Of a stretch of DNA of 39,328 nucleotides, positions 16,167 through 25,204 are shown piece after piece; position 1 is the first letter of the stretch; each line of letters begins with the position of its first letter. Source of the DNA: an uncultured Pseudomonadota bacterium (GTDB lineage: Bacteria > Myxococcota_A > UBA796 > UBA2385). Location of the stretch: the NCBI GenBank assembly GCA_913044235.1, contig CAJWOS010000006.1, forward strand, positions 1-39,328, given 5' to 3'. Position numbers and translations under genes: made by a program. The notes beneath the pieces were generated by a model. It saw only the letters and a list, made by a program, of their open reading frames with translations. It ran no database searches and had not been told where the DNA came from.

Positions 16167-17828
16167 CTAGTCCACCCACTGGGATTGGCGGTCGATCTGC
16201 ACGGTCCCACGACCGGCCCGCACGCTGTGCCAGGTCACGGTCCACGGCCCCTGACCGCTCACGGGTACCGTGACATGGGCGCGGTGTCCGCGACTCGGCA
16301 GGTTGGGCATGAGCGGCATGGCCCCGCTGCCTGAGCGGGTCTGTCCCCAGCCATCGAGGTGGCCAAGGTTCTTTTCCAACACCCGCCCTCCGGGCCCGTC
16401 GACCGTGACGCGGATGCCCGGCACCCGTCCCACCTGTGCGGCTCGTTCCAGACCGGCGGTGCCCAGATAGCCTATGTTCTCGACCACAATGTGCAGGTCG
16501 GCGCTCTCGGGGCCGCGCGGTTGCACCTGCACCCGGCAGGTCACACGCGGAAGCGCCCGCCGGGCCCGGTCCACCACCCGAAACACGATGTCGAGCTCCG
16601 CGTCGAGCAAGTCTTCGGGAGGGTTGCGCACGGTGCGCTGCAGCTCGAGGCCACCCACCTCGACGGCCCCGAGCTGGGGATGGTCGAGGGGGGTCCAGGG
16701 CTTGGTGCCGGGCTCGCTGGCAAAGCGGCGCACGAGTCCGAGGAGCACGTCGGGCTCCGGGTTGGAGAAGAAGGTGGCGGTGTTTTTGGGCTTCACGCCC
16801 GCGGCGGCGAATGGGTCCCAGATCTCCAGGGTGTAGCCCGCCACGCCGAACACCGTAGCCAGAGTGTCGGAGAACACCCCTCCTACCGGATTCTTCGCAT
16901 CGTACGTGAAGTCGGGATGCACCGGGATGGCGGCATATGGGGTGTCGGCCACGCAGTCCCGGCCGAGCGACTGGAGGAGCTTCACGTCGGCGGCCCCGAG
17001 GGGGGTGTCGGCCCGGTACGGTGCGGTGAGCAGGCAGCCGGTGAAGGTGTGGAGGGTGATGACTGCGCTCACGTTTGTGCGCGTGTGCAGTGCATCGAGG
17101 ACGGTGCGGGCCTCGGGAGCACTGCCGGAGAACGCACCCGTGTCCATGCCGAACATGGAGGCGGGCTTCCAACCTCCGGGGAAGTTGCGGTTCAAGTCGA
17201 GACCGAATTCACGGGGAGCGCCGGTCCAGCGCACGCCATCCCAGCACACGAACTGGCCTTCTTCTGCCACGAAGAAGGCATCGGCAGGGTCGTCATCGAG
17301 CGTTCGGAAGCGCATGTGGAGGGGCTCTGTCTCGTCGATCATGAAGGGACCGGCCGGGTGCCTCCAGCGAATGAGGCGGACCACACCATCGCCGTCCATG
17401 TCTTCGGGAGACCATCCCGTGCGCACGGTCCCCTCGACCGGCGGTCGCATTGTGCTGCGAATGTAGGGCGCCCCCTTGAGCATGGCCGCATAGCCATCGG
17501 GACTGATGCACGGCACGAGGTAGATGGTGTGCTGGCGGAGCCAGTCGGTGAGCGGTTCTCCGGCCTGGAGCTCGGCGCCCCATCGGTCGAGGGCATCCAT
17601 CGCCGCGGCCATACCGGACCATTCTGCGCAGTGGGTGCCTGCATCGAGCCAGAAGGCGGGGCGATGGTCTGGATTGGTGGTGCGGTCGCCGATGGTGATC
17701 AGGTGGATCGGCCGTCCCTGCAGGGAGTGACCAATCACAGTGCAGTGCACCCATCCGGGCAGGGTCGCCACCCAGTGATCGATGGTGGCGTCGATTTCAT
17801 CGAGGGTCGGGTATGCAGCGCGGTCCAT
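16167..17828 (-). CDS. M14-family zinc carboxypeptidase
   Basis: This metallopeptidase has 553 residues. The zinc ligands are visible as H66-x-x-E69 (G-T-H-C-A-E-W) and H260 (I-T-L-H-T). The substrate-binding Asn213-Arg214 pair is in D-L-N-R-N-F-P, and the general-base Glu335 is in Y-T-L-E-I-W. The family removes C-terminal residues from peptides or peptidoglycan stems. A Asp-rich E-D-M-D-G-D-G loop lies at 142-148. Residues about 400-550 form an extra beta-rich domain with R-G-H-R-A-H-V-T-V-P-V-S-G. No signal peptide is seen at this start. GGAGGAG lies 2 nt upstream of the ATG; longer in-frame starts lack such a site. It sits 67 nt after the DUF4870-like gene. Substrate unknown. Confidence 0.9.
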   Translation of the reverse strand: MDRAAYPTLDEIDATIDHWVATLPGWVHCTVIGHSLQGRPIHLITIGDRTTNPDHRPAFWLDAGTHCAEWSGMAAAMDALDRWGAELQAGEPLTDWLRQHTIYLVPCISPDGYAAMLKGAPYIRSTMRPPVEGTVRTGWSPEDMDGDGVVRLIRWRHPAGPFMIDETEPLHMRFRTLDDDPADAFFVAEEGQFVCWDGVRWTGAPREFGLDLNRNFPGGWKPASMFGMDTGAFSGSAPEARTVLDALHTRTNVSAVITLHTFTGCLLTAPYRADTPLGAADVKLLQSLGRDCVADTPYAAIPVHPDFTYDAKNPVGGVFSDTLATVFGVAGYTLEIWDPFAAAGVKPKNTATFFSNPEPDVLLGLVRRFASEPGTKPWTPLDHPQLGAVEVGGLELQRTVRNPPEDLLDAELDIVFRVVDRARRALPRVTCRVQVQPRGPESADLHIVVENIGYLGTAGLERAAQVGRVPGIRVTVDGPGGRVLEKNLGHLDGWGQTRSGSGAMPLMPNLPSRGHRAHVTVPVSGQGPWTVTWHSVRAGRGTVQIDRQSQWVD

Positions 17829-17895
17829 GGCTCCTCCGGGCCAGGGACGGTAGCACACCCCTCTCGCGGCGAATTCCACCGCTGGGTGCATCGAG

Positions 17896-18291
17896 TCAGA
17901 GAGGAGGCGCTGGGTGCTTCCGAGCGGCCCAGTCGCCGGCAAGCGGAAGCTTGTACCACTCGCCGCTGTTGGCCCTGATGCAGGCGACCACCTCGAAATA
18001 GAGGTACAGCGGCACCGTCACGAACACTCCGAATCCACACGTGAGAAACGCCACCGGAATCGTGATCGCGAGAAACAGGAGCCCAAAGTAGGTGGACTGC
18101 AGGCTGTGGAAGGCCACAAACTCGGAGTCCGCCATATCGGAGCCTTTGTAGAGCGCCTCGCCCACATGAGCGCGCAGTACGTACATCAGGAGTGGTGCGA
18201 AGACTCCTCCTTCGATGAACGACAGCGCATGGCTGATGAGCGCGAGAGTGCGCTCTTCGGAAGTTGGATCTGCGGCGACAAGGGTGGTCAA
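17896..18291 (-). CDS. DUF4870-like small membrane protein
   Basis: The 131-residue product has P-T-S-E-E-R-T-L-A-L-I-S-H-A-L-S-F, a typical DUF4870 opening. Hydrophobic stretches follow around G-V-F-A-P-L-L-M-Y-V, Y-F-G-L-L-F-L-A-I-T-I-P-V-A-F and V-F-V-T-V-P-L-Y-L-Y, with F-V-A-F-H-S-L-Q-S-T between the first two. The TTG at 18291 is chosen because GGGAG lies about 7 nt upstream and the encoded N-terminus (M-T-T-L-V-A-A-D) fits the family. A GTG at 18372 would overlap the upstream gene by 29 nt and has poor spacing. Function of the family is not established. The gene follows the double hydrolase by 52 nt. Confidence 0.72.
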   Translation of the reverse strand: MTTLVAADPTSEERTLALISHALSFIEGGVFAPLLMYVLRAHVGEALYKGSDMADSEFVAFHSLQSTYFGLLFLAITIPVAFLTCGFGVFVTVPLYLYFEVVACIRANSGEWYKLPLAGDWAARKHPAPPL

Positions 18292-18343
18292 GGGGAGGCT
18301 CCCGGTCCGTCTTCGGTGGATACGACCGGGTGGCGAGAGTCTT

Positions 18344-20482
18344 TCAAGAGGGTGCGGCTCTCTGTGCGGCACGCTCCAGAGCCAGGGCGATCAGGGCGAT
18401 CAGGATGTCGCCAGATGGAAAGTGGGCGCTCAAGCCGAATGGAGCAGGCAAGACCACTCCCCCATGGTCGACATCGCGGATGAATACCGCGTCTGAGCCG
18501 GGCAGCACGGCGCTTGCGACTGGAACGAAGCCATCAGTAGGCCCGTGGGTCTTCGAGAGCAGCGAGTCGGGGACCGACAGCAGGCTTGCACGTTGCTTCA
18601 AGGCGGTGGCAAGGCACACCGTTGGGACTGCCTCGGGCCATGGATGGGTTTTGATGTGGGCTTTGCGGATGGGCTCCTGGAGGTCGAGCAGGGCCTGTTC
18701 ATCCCCCGCAAAGGCTCGCTCGACCACAAGGCGATGTCCCTGCGCCCAGACCGAGCGCCCGGCCACGAAGTCGGCGACAGGACTGCCGAGCCAGGGCACT
18801 TGGACAGCGATCACGGCCTCTACACAAGACCGGAGCTCTGCATGGACAGACAGCGCTTCTGCGATGTCGATGCCCCCTTTACTGTGTCCGACCAGTACGA
18901 CCTTCCGTCCGTCGAGTGCATGCTGCAGCACGGTCTGGCGGATCTGTTCTGCGTTGCGGGAGACGGTCTGGTCGGTGTCGACGGGCACCACTGCATGCTC
19001 GAGGCCGAGTGCAGACATTCGAGTGCACGGTTCGCGCAGGTAGAATGGATAGCGCTCGGTGAACAGCCCGGGGACGATGAGATAAATGTGATCGTGTGCA
19101 TTCTCGGGGAGAATGGTAGCGCCTTGCGTCGATCGTGCGGCGAGGAGGGCAAAGCGGAGTGAGCGATCGCGAGCGGCGCCGTGGATCGTTGGGTCGGGCT
19201 CGGTGGTGGGGGTTGGCTCAGGTGCGGGGGCTCCGGGATCGAGCCACCGGCTGACCATGGGTGGCGTTGCCGCCGACAGCTCGAGCAGGTGGTTGCGCTC
19301 GGGTACCCAGTGCAGCGAAGCGTCGAGCGCGTGTGCCAGACCTCGCACGAGCGCGGGCTCGTGGAATGGGTCGCGAGTGGCCTGCAGGATGTGTATGGGC
19401 GCGATGGGACGGAGTCCCTCAGCGATGTGCGAGAGGATGTGCATCCGGGTGGGGGTCAGCGCTGAGAGCAGGTCTACTGGAACGCGCAGATCGGCGAGCA
19501 GCACCTGCTGGGTGGCACGGGTGAGGAGCTGCGGAGCCTCGGCGACGGTCGCGTGGAGTCCGGGACGCCGAAGTGCTGCTGGCTGCTTGGGGAGGCCTGG
19601 GCGGGGTGTTCCACTTTGGCCCAGCGCAACGAGGTCGGTGTCGGAGCCCACCCACGGTGACACGAGCACCGCGGGCACGGCGGGATGGAGTGGTGGCCCC
19701 TGGAGTTGAATGCGACCCTGCATCGCGAGGAGCAGGGCCCCGAGCACACCAACGCTCGCACCGACCGAACACCCGAGGGCGTGCACTCGGTCGGAGCCGT
19801 ACTGTGCCTGTGCAGTGGCCAAGACCGCAGCCACATCCCGCACGAGGCGCAGTCCGAGGTGGTCCTCGGGTGCCGCGGATGGAGTCCAGTCGTGCTCGAG
19901 CGCGACCACGCCGTGTCCAGACGCGTTGAGGGCCTGAATGGTGTCGATGCTTGCCGTGGCAGGAAGTGCGTGACCGGGAACCAGCACCACGCAGTGGCCT
20001 GTGGCGGGTCCGGTCGGTGCATAGCAGCGCACTCGGATGTCGCGGGCAGCGAGGGGTGTGTCGTCGACCGAGCCGGCCGCCCAGACGTGGGTGTCGCGAA
20101 TGGTGGAAGGGTGGCGATCCAGGCGGATCAACATCAGAGCCTTCGTCACCGCAAAGTGCATGCTCCCGACGCTGCCGATGGGGTCGAGCTCGGTGACCGG
20201 AACGGTCCAGCGGCGCTCACCGGCGCGCAGAAATTCGGTGAGGGTGGTGCGTTCGTCTTCCGTAGAAAGACCGGTTGAGAGGGCGCTGCGCAGCGCTTGG
20301 CTCGACACGCTGGCCCGCTGTCTTCGGCCCAAGGTACCCGAGTCGGTGTGTTCGTTTTGCCAGATCCCATCGCGATTTCCAAGAAGATCACGCAGCTCGT
20401 GGATCATCGCACCGATCGCACCGCGAGAGCCCCACGGTGCGGAGTCGACGATGGATACGCTCGGTGGTCGGAAGGGAAGCAC
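18344..20482 (-). CDS. fusion of two alpha/beta-hydrolase domains
   Basis: The 712-residue product carries two serine-hydrolase domains joined by a Pro/Glu/Thr linker (residues about 417-432). Domain 1 (about 150-415) has V-V-L-V-P-G-H, nucleophile Ser239 in G-C-S-V-G, Asp371 in Q-A-T-R-D-P-F and His398 in E-R-N-H-L. Domain 2 (about 463-705) has Y-L-I-V-P-G-L-F, nucleophile Ser534 in G-H-S-K-G-G, Asp650 in G-P-T-D-G-F and His673 in V-D-H-G-G. The second resembles lipase/acyltransferase-type hydrolases. No signal peptide or membrane span is evident. The GTG start at 20482 follows a weak GGTGG. It starts 9 nt after the neighbouring single-domain hydrolase ends. Substrates are unknown; lipid or polyester ester bonds are plausible but only inferred. 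Confidence 0.87.
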   Translation of the reverse strand: MLPFRPPSVSIVDSAPWGSRGAIGAMIHELRDLLGNRDGIWQNEHTDSGTLGRRQRASVSSQALRSALSTGLSTEDERTTLTEFLRAGERRWTVPVTELDPIGSVGSMHFAVTKALMLIRLDRHPSTIRDTHVWAAGSVDDTPLAARDIRVRCYAPTGPATGHCVVLVPGHALPATASIDTIQALNASGHGVVALEHDWTPSAAPEDHLGLRLVRDVAAVLATAQAQYGSDRVHALGCSVGASVGVLGALLLAMQGRIQLQGPPLHPAVPAVLVSPWVGSDTDLVALGQSGTPRPGLPKQPAALRRPGLHATVAEAPQLLTRATQQVLLADLRVPVDLLSALTPTRMHILSHIAEGLRPIAPIHILQATRDPFHEPALVRGLAHALDASLHWVPERNHLLELSAATPPMVSRWLDPGAPAPEPTPTTEPDPTIHGAARDRSLRFALLAARSTQGATILPENAHDHIYLIVPGLFTERYPFYLREPCTRMSALGLEHAVVPVDTDQTVSRNAEQIRQTVLQHALDGRKVVLVGHSKGGIDIAEALSVHAELRSCVEAVIAVQVPWLGSPVADFVAGRSVWAQGHRLVVERAFAGDEQALLDLQEPIRKAHIKTHPWPEAVPTVCLATALKQRASLLSVPDSLLSKTHGPTDGFVPVASAVLPGSDAVFIRDVDHGGVVLPAPFGLSAHFPSGDILIALIALALERAAQRAAPS

Positions 20483-20491
20483 GCCACCACC

Positions 20492-21211
20492 CTAAACAGG
20501 TTTGGGGGGGCTGGGGTGGGAGGGAATCGTCGACCACCAGCCTCGCTCGAGGCTCGACCAGAGGGGGGTGGGGTGCGTGGCGTGGGGAAAGTGTCCGCCT
20601 GGAACCTCCATAAGGTGGACGTTGCCAACAGCCTGTCGAAGCTCGGAAGGAGACCAGTGCGCCTGGACGTCGCGCACGCCGTGGATCCAGGCCACCGGAA
20701 CCGGCGGGACCTGGCCGTGGTACCCGCTGAGCACGCTGCGGAGGCGCGCACGCAGCACCGCCGCTGGAATCGGTCGGCTGACCAGGCGATGGATCAGAGC
20801 ATCTGGCAAGCCTTCATGCTGAAGGCTTCGTCGGCTGTGACGTGCATACAGGCGTTCCAAGGCGCGATCGGGCAGAGGGAGAAGCAGCCGGGCGCGGCGC
20901 ACCATCGCCGGATCGAGGTGGTCGGGGGATGGCAGGGTGCCGATGCACGCCAGGCTGGCGATCCGCGCCTGGGGAAGAAAGCGAGCCACGAGCCCGCCAA
21001 AGCTTCCGGTCACGAGGTGGAGCGGGCCGCTGGGAAGGTGTGGAACCAGGCGTGCTGCGGCCAGCGCCGGTGCCCCGGGCGGAAGATCGAGTGCCACGAA
21101 AGAACGACCGCCGGTCACTGCAGTCAGCGGCTCGAAGATGCGCGCGTCGCCCCGAATTCCGGGCAGGCAGACCACCACTGGTGCGACGGGTTGCTCAGTT
21201 GCCTGAGCCAT
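20492..21211 (-). CDS. alpha/beta-hydrolase
   Basis: The 239-residue product has V-V-V-C-L-P-G-I-R-G-D for the oxyanion strand, a nucleophile elbow T-G-S-F-G-G, a likely acid in I-H-G-V-R-D and a His in P-G-G-H-F-P-H. This completes the Ser-Asp-His triad of the fold. No signal peptide is seen, and the C-terminus is Pro/Trp-rich. The ATG overlaps the end of the upstream small gene by 17 nt and has GAGGA about 2 nt upstream, so translation is likely coupled. It lies directly before the double hydrolase (9 nt), suggesting that all three catalytic domains act together. Substrate cannot be told. Confidence 0.85.
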   Translation of the reverse strand: MAQATEQPVAPVVVCLPGIRGDARIFEPLTAVTGGRSFVALDLPPGAPALAAARLVPHLPSGPLHLVTGSFGGLVARFLPQARIASLACIGTLPSPDHLDPAMVRRARLLLPLPDRALERLYARHSRRSLQHEGLPDALIHRLVSRPIPAAVLRARLRSVLSGYHGQVPPVPVAWIHGVRDVQAHWSPSELRQAVGNVHLMEVPGGHFPHATHPTPLWSSLERGWWSTIPSHPSPPKPV

Positions 21212-21584
21212 AGTCCTCAGGGGTCTCGTCGCCGTGCCGCTTGCGCCATTCCTCAGACGGGTTGGTGGTGTCCCAGCCGTCGTCTCCGCCGTCCTTCAGG
21301 AACCAGAAGGGCTCGTCGTCGCGGCCTTCGGTGTCCACGGGCTTGGGCAGGCCTTTGGTATCGGATGCTGCGACCGGGGGTTCCGCCTTCGCCGCCTGGA
21401 TTCCTTCCCGCGCTTTCTGATGCGCGGTATCCCCCTGGTTGTCTTGCCAGAAAGGACTGTTGCTGGCCATGCTCGATGGAGGGCGCCCAGGGTGACGGGC
21501 TTCCTCGCTGACTGTGTCTACGATGGTCCGAGCGAGCTTGAGGCTGCCCTTCACGCGCTTTTTGAGCCGGTTGACGATGCCCAT
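21195..21584 (-). CDS. small acidic-tailed hypothetical protein
   Basis: The 129-residue product has a basic, possibly amphipathic N-terminus (M-G-I-V-N-R-L-K-K-R-V-K-G), then a helical segment. A low-complexity Pro/Ala/Lys region follows, and the acidic C-terminus contains two Trp-Phe type motifs (E-P-F-W-F-L, D-D-G-W-D-T). No known domain is recognised. The start at 21584 is chosen over 21710 because AGGT lies 6 nt upstream and the longer N-terminus is low-complexity. It is the first gene of the six-gene minus-strand run and overlaps the following hydrolase by 17 nt. It may be an accessory protein of the hydrolases; that is positional inference. Confidence 0.62.
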   Translation of the reverse strand: MGIVNRLKKRVKGSLKLARTIVDTVSEEARHPGRPPSSMASNSPFWQDNQGDTAHQKAREGIQAAKAEPPVAASDTKGLPKPVDTEGRDDEPFWFLKDGGDDGWDTTNPSEEWRKRHGDETPEDYGSGN

Positions 21585-21797
21585 ACACACACCTTCGATC
21601 GGGACGGGAGTACGGCCTATCCCACCGCAGGCGTGGAGGGGACCGTCTCCCGTCGGGGGAACGGGGAACGGGAAGCGGTCGGGCCGGACTTGTCGTGAAC
21701 TGTCGCGCACTCGACGGGTGGTGAAAGCGGCGGCAGCTGGGTTCGTTCAGGCCGGAGCGAGGGGCATCTGGCTCCGCGCTGCAGCTCGAGAGTACAG

Positions 21798-22709
21798 ATG
21801 TCGCCGTATGAGCCCCCGTCCTCCCCCCTCGATCCCGCCGGCTCCGACGGCGAGCTCGATCCCGATGCCACGATGTTCATTCGCATCTCGGATGCTCGCC
21901 GTCACTGTGCTCAAGGGGCATCCCCCGCGATGGGGTCTGCTCGCCTTCCGCCACCGCCGCCCGCAGCTCCGCGCTCATCGCCAACCCCACGAGCGGCCTG
22001 GTGTGCACCCCCAGGCCAACCTCCTGTGTCCGCCCTGTCGCCCGTCACGGCACATGGGTCGGCCTGCAGTGGTCTCGGGACCGGTCACCCTGCCTCTTCG
22101 ATGCCGGCTGCGGGTCGTCACTCGCCCTTTCGGGTCCCCGATGGGAGCTCCGCGCCGACAGTCCAGCCGGTCGCGATCGATCATCGGCTCCATGCCGTCG
22201 TGATGATGTGTTGCGCGACAGTGTGCGCAGTGCTTGCGACCCTCGTATCGGCCGTGATGGACCCGCTGTCCCCAGGGCTGCCGCAGAGTCCTCCTTCCGG
22301 CTGGGCGCAGCCTGCCATCGCCGTGGATGGCGCCGACCACGATACTGGAGACGGGGCTTGGGAAGGAGCGGTTGAGGTATCGACTCGCTCGGAGCCCGCG
22401 CCCGCAGGGTTGAGCGCCACGGTGGAGCGCGTGGCTTCAGAGGTCGTCCGACCGGCGGCTGCAGGCTCGGGGGGCGCGCTCACCATCCGTCTGCCCGACC
22501 CGCGGGGCGTGTCGAGTGTTGCCGTCTCCTGCCCTTCCGGATTTACCGGTCGCTCCACCTATGGCTCCACCGTGCATGTGATCGAGGGCGTCCCCGGCGA
22601 GCCCTGCACGCTGTGGTTCCGCGGCTCGAGCCCATACCGGTTCGTGGGGGTCGCGGGTGGTCAGTCGCTCACCTGCTCGTTCAAGGACTCTGTGATCGAC
22701 TGTCGCTGA
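21798..22709 (+). CDS. Pro-rich single-span membrane protein, unknown
   Basis: The 303-residue product has an acidic opening (M-S-P-Y-E-P-P-S-S-P), a Pro/Ala/Ser-rich disordered stretch to about residue 125, and one hydrophobic span (about 132-153) unusually rich in Met and Cys (V-V-M-M-C-C-A-T-V-C-A-V). A C-terminal beta-rich part of about 100 residues has S-C-P-S-G-F, G-E-P-C-T-L-W-F-R-G and S-L-T-C-S-F, ending D-C-R. That resembles the PEGA-like tails of some myxobacterial proteins, with paired Cys. A cytoplasm-in, C-terminus-out topology is likely. GAGAG lies a few bases before the ATG. No enzyme domain seen. Codon pattern in the first third is noisier than in neighbours, so the N-terminal boundary is less sure. 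Confidence 0.6.
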   Translation: MSPYEPPSSPLDPAGSDGELDPDATMFIRISDARRHCAQGASPAMGSARLPPPPPAAPRSSPTPRAAWCAPPGQPPVSALSPVTAHGSACSGLGTGHPASSMPAAGRHSPFRVPDGSSAPTVQPVAIDHRLHAVVMMCCATVCAVLATLVSAVMDPLSPGLPQSPPSGWAQPAIAVDGADHDTGDGAWEGAVEVSTRSEPAPAGLSATVERVASEVVRPAAAGSGGALTIRLPDPRGVSSVAVSCPSGFTGRSTYGSTVHVIEGVPGEPCTLWFRGSSPYRFVGVAGGQSLTCSFKDSVIDCR

Positions 22710-22790
22710 GGGAGCAGGTGCCAACTGTTGTCCCACAGAACCGAGCGCCAGCATTAGGAGGGGTCGGGTGTCACGCGTGGGAGGTGCTGC

Positions 22791-23936
22791 ATGGGACCGC
22801 TTGCCGGGTTGAAGGTGGTGGAGCTTGCGGGGCTGGGACCTGCCCCCTGTGCTGGAATGATGCTGGCCGACATGGGTGCTGAGGTGGTGCTGATAGAGCG
22901 CAAGACTCGCAACGCCAATGCCGCGAGCATCGATGGCATGCGGGCGGGAAATTTCGTGCATCGCGGCAAGCGCTCCATTGCGGTCGACTTGAAGAATCCA
23001 GCCTCGACGGACGTGGTGCTGCGCCTGATTGAGCGGGCCGATGTGGTGGTCGAAGGCTTTCGGCCGGGGGTCATGGAGCGGCTCGGTCTCGGGCCCACGG
23101 TGTGTCATGCCCGGAATCCAAAGCTCGTCTATGGACGACTTACGGGCTGGGGACAGACCGGTCCTCTCGCCCATGCCGCCGGCCATGACCCCAACTACAT
23201 CGCTCTGTCTGGGGCTCTGTGGCATGGCGGTAGTGCCGATCGTCCCCCGACGGCACCGCTCACGCTGGTGGGCGACCTGGGCGGGGGCACCATGATGTTG
23301 CTGTTCGGACTGCTGGGGGCGGTATTCCATGCGGCCCGCACCGGAGAGGGACAGGTGGTGGACTGCGCCATCACCGACGGCAGCGCCTACCTGTCCAGCT
23401 TGCTCTGGACCATGCGGAATGTCGGTGTTCTCGGCGGGGAACTGGGCAGCAGCTGGGCCGATTTTGGGGCTCCCTGGAACGACACCTACCGATGTGCCGA
23501 CGGAGGGTTTGTCACGGTGTGCGCGCTGGAGCCGCGCTTCTATGCCTTGCTGATCGAACAGCTCGGGCTCAGCGACGATCCTCTCTTTGCCCATCAGTGG
23601 GACCGCACGGCATGGCCGGCGGCGAAAGCGCGGATGCAGGAGTGTTTCGCGACCCACAGTCGAGCCCACTGGTGCGCACTGCTGGAGGGCACCGATGCCT
23701 GCTTTGCACCGGTTCTCGATCCAGTCGAAGCTGCACAGCATCCGCACAACGTGGCGCGAGAGGTGTTCATCGAGCGGGACGGACATGTACAGCCGGCGCC
23801 CGCCCCTCGCTTTTCCCGGTCCGTGCCCGAAGCCGGCCCCATCCCTTCGGTGGGGAGTGATGCAGACGCCATCCTCGCGGAGCTGGGGTACAACGCGGCA
23901 GCGATCGCTGGCCTGCGAGAGACGGGCGCGGTCTGA
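22791..23936 (+). CDS. alpha-methylacyl-CoA racemase (CoA-transferase family III)
   Basis: The 381-residue product belongs to the CaiB/BaiF family. It has the racemase active-site residues at a constant offset of six from M. tuberculosis MCR (His126, Asp156, Glu241): His132 in A-G-H-D-P-N-Y, Asp162 in V-G-D-L-G-G-G and Glu247 in C-A-L-E-P-R-F-Y. MCR-type enzymes epimerise 2-methyl-branched acyl-CoAs so that beta-oxidation can use them. R-G-K-R-S-I-A-V-D-L-K and V-E-G-F-R-P-G-V-M are family hallmarks. The ATG has GGAGG 6 nt upstream. It faces the following gene tail to tail across 17 nt. No fatty-acid genes adjoin it. Confidence 0.92.
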   Translation: MGPLAGLKVVELAGLGPAPCAGMMLADMGAEVVLIERKTRNANAASIDGMRAGNFVHRGKRSIAVDLKNPASTDVVLRLIERADVVVEGFRPGVMERLGLGPTVCHARNPKLVYGRLTGWGQTGPLAHAAGHDPNYIALSGALWHGGSADRPPTAPLTLVGDLGGGTMMLLFGLLGAVFHAARTGEGQVVDCAITDGSAYLSSLLWTMRNVGVLGGELGSSWADFGAPWNDTYRCADGGFVTVCALEPRFYALLIEQLGLSDDPLFAHQWDRTAWPAAKARMQECFATHSRAHWCALLEGTDACFAPVLDPVEAAQHPHNVAREVFIERDGHVQPAPAPRFSRSVPEAGPIPSVGSDADAILAELGYNAAAIAGLRETGAV

Positions 23937-23953
23937 GTGCGGAGCGGTGGTCC

Positions 23954-25204
23954 TCAGGAGGACTCGGCCTCTTGTGCGGCCTCAGCGACGGCGGGGTGGG
24001 CATCCCAGCAGGCCTCGGCCACGAGCCATGGTGGGGCCGTTTCGTCGTCGACGAGTCGAACGAGTGCTTCTTCGCGGTGCAGGCTGGATGGTCCATCCGC
24101 ATAGACGTGGAGCAGGCAGCCCGCCCAGTCTTCATCAGAGCGCGACTCATGGAGCCGTAGAAGAATGGCGCAGCGGTCGTGGAGGTCGTCGGGTTCGAGA
24201 GGATGCTGCAGCGATGAACGAATGCGATGTGCGTCGCCAGCTTCGAAGTTGGCCACGAGCAACCGCAGGCGATTGGGGTGTCCGAGCGGTCCTTCCAGGG
24301 CCCAGGCTCGCAGCAGGGGATCTCGGATTCCGGAGAGCAGACGGCTCAGCTGACGGCGCACCCGAGGGTCGGCGTGGCGGTCGAGTGTGAGCAGGAGCGG
24401 ATCCAACACGCGAGGAGGATGTCGGGTGAGTCGAGCGAGTCCCCGAGCAAGAGTGTTTGCGTCGAGTGGGGACGGTCGCCCGGCAGCGAGAGCCAGCGCG
24501 GCGGAGCGCACCTGTGTGTAGAGGCTCTCCCGCTCTGGGGCGCTCAGCGGCTCGGGGGCGAGCGAGGGACCGTGAGGTGGATCGGCAGCTTCCGTGGGTT
24601 CATCCATCCACGCTTCATGCACGGTTTGAATGTATGGATCGGTGCTCTCGGCGAGAGTCCTGGCCACGATCTCCACCCCGAGGATGTCTTCGGCGGCCAT
24701 CATCCACGTGCCCATCCCATCGAGGTGGCGTGCATCACCGGAGCGAAGGGCCCGGCCAACGGTGGTGAGGACCACCCTCAGGCCACCCACCCCATTCAGC
24801 TCGATGAGCTCACGCGCGCCGGGAACGGTGAGGGAGGGGTCGAGGTCACGGTACAGCAGTGCCTCAAGTGCTGCCGATGCTCCGGCATGACCGGCTTGGG
24901 CGAGACAGAGGGCGAGTCCAGCACGCTGGTCGGCATCGGGAATCGTGGTGGCTTCCGGCAGTGAAGCCAGCAGAGGTTCGGCCCAGTGAGTGGCCAGGCC
25001 GGCATCAATCAGGAGGGTGTACAGCCAGGGTGCCCGGTGTCCTTCGAGCTCCCAGTCGTGCGTCTGGCAGGTGATGCAAGCAGCCCAGAGGGCGTCTTGA
25101 TCGAGCGCACGCTCTTGCTGACGAACCGACAACAGTGCGCGACCGAGCCCGAGGGAGAGCGCATGACGAAAGGACTCTGCGTCGAGGGTGCCCCAGTCCA
25201 TCAT
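23954..25204 (-). CDS. alpha-helical repeat (HEAT-like) protein, unknown
   Basis: The product is 416 residues from the first of two adjacent ATGs (25204 and 25201). GGAGG lies 4 nt before the first and 7 nt before the second, so either may be used. The sequence is entirely helical, rich in Leu, Ala, Arg and His. Its irregular repeats of about 35-40 residues resemble HEAT or armadillo pairs (D-P-R-V-R-R-Q-L-S-R-L-L-S-G-I-R-D-P-L). No signal peptide, membrane span or catalytic motif is seen. The acidic C-terminus ends A-E-S-S. A scaffold role is inferred from the repeats only. It is divergent from the methyltransferase. Confidence 0.78.
   Translation of the reverse strand: MMDWGTLDAESFRHALSLGLGRALLSVRQQERALDQDALWAACITCQTHDWELEGHRAPWLYTLLIDAGLATHWAEPLLASLPEATTIPDADQRAGLALCLAQAGHAGASAALEALLYRDLDPSLTVPGARELIELNGVGGLRVVLTTVGRALRSGDARHLDGMGTWMMAAEDILGVEIVARTLAESTDPYIQTVHEAWMDEPTEAADPPHGPSLAPEPLSAPERESLYTQVRSAALALAAGRPSPLDANTLARGLARLTRHPPRVLDPLLLTLDRHADPRVRRQLSRLLSGIRDPLLRAWALEGPLGHPNRLRLLVANFEAGDAHRIRSSLQHPLEPDDLHDRCAILLRLHESRSDEDWAGCLLHVYADGPSSLHREEALVRLVDDETAPPWLVAEACWDAHPAVAEAAQEAESS

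Noticed and set aside
16359..17978. 539-codon plus-strand frame over the carboxypeptidase
   Set aside because: Antisense shadow of the M14 gene; no domain or signal, and the opposite strand has intact zinc ligands and a strong ribosome site.
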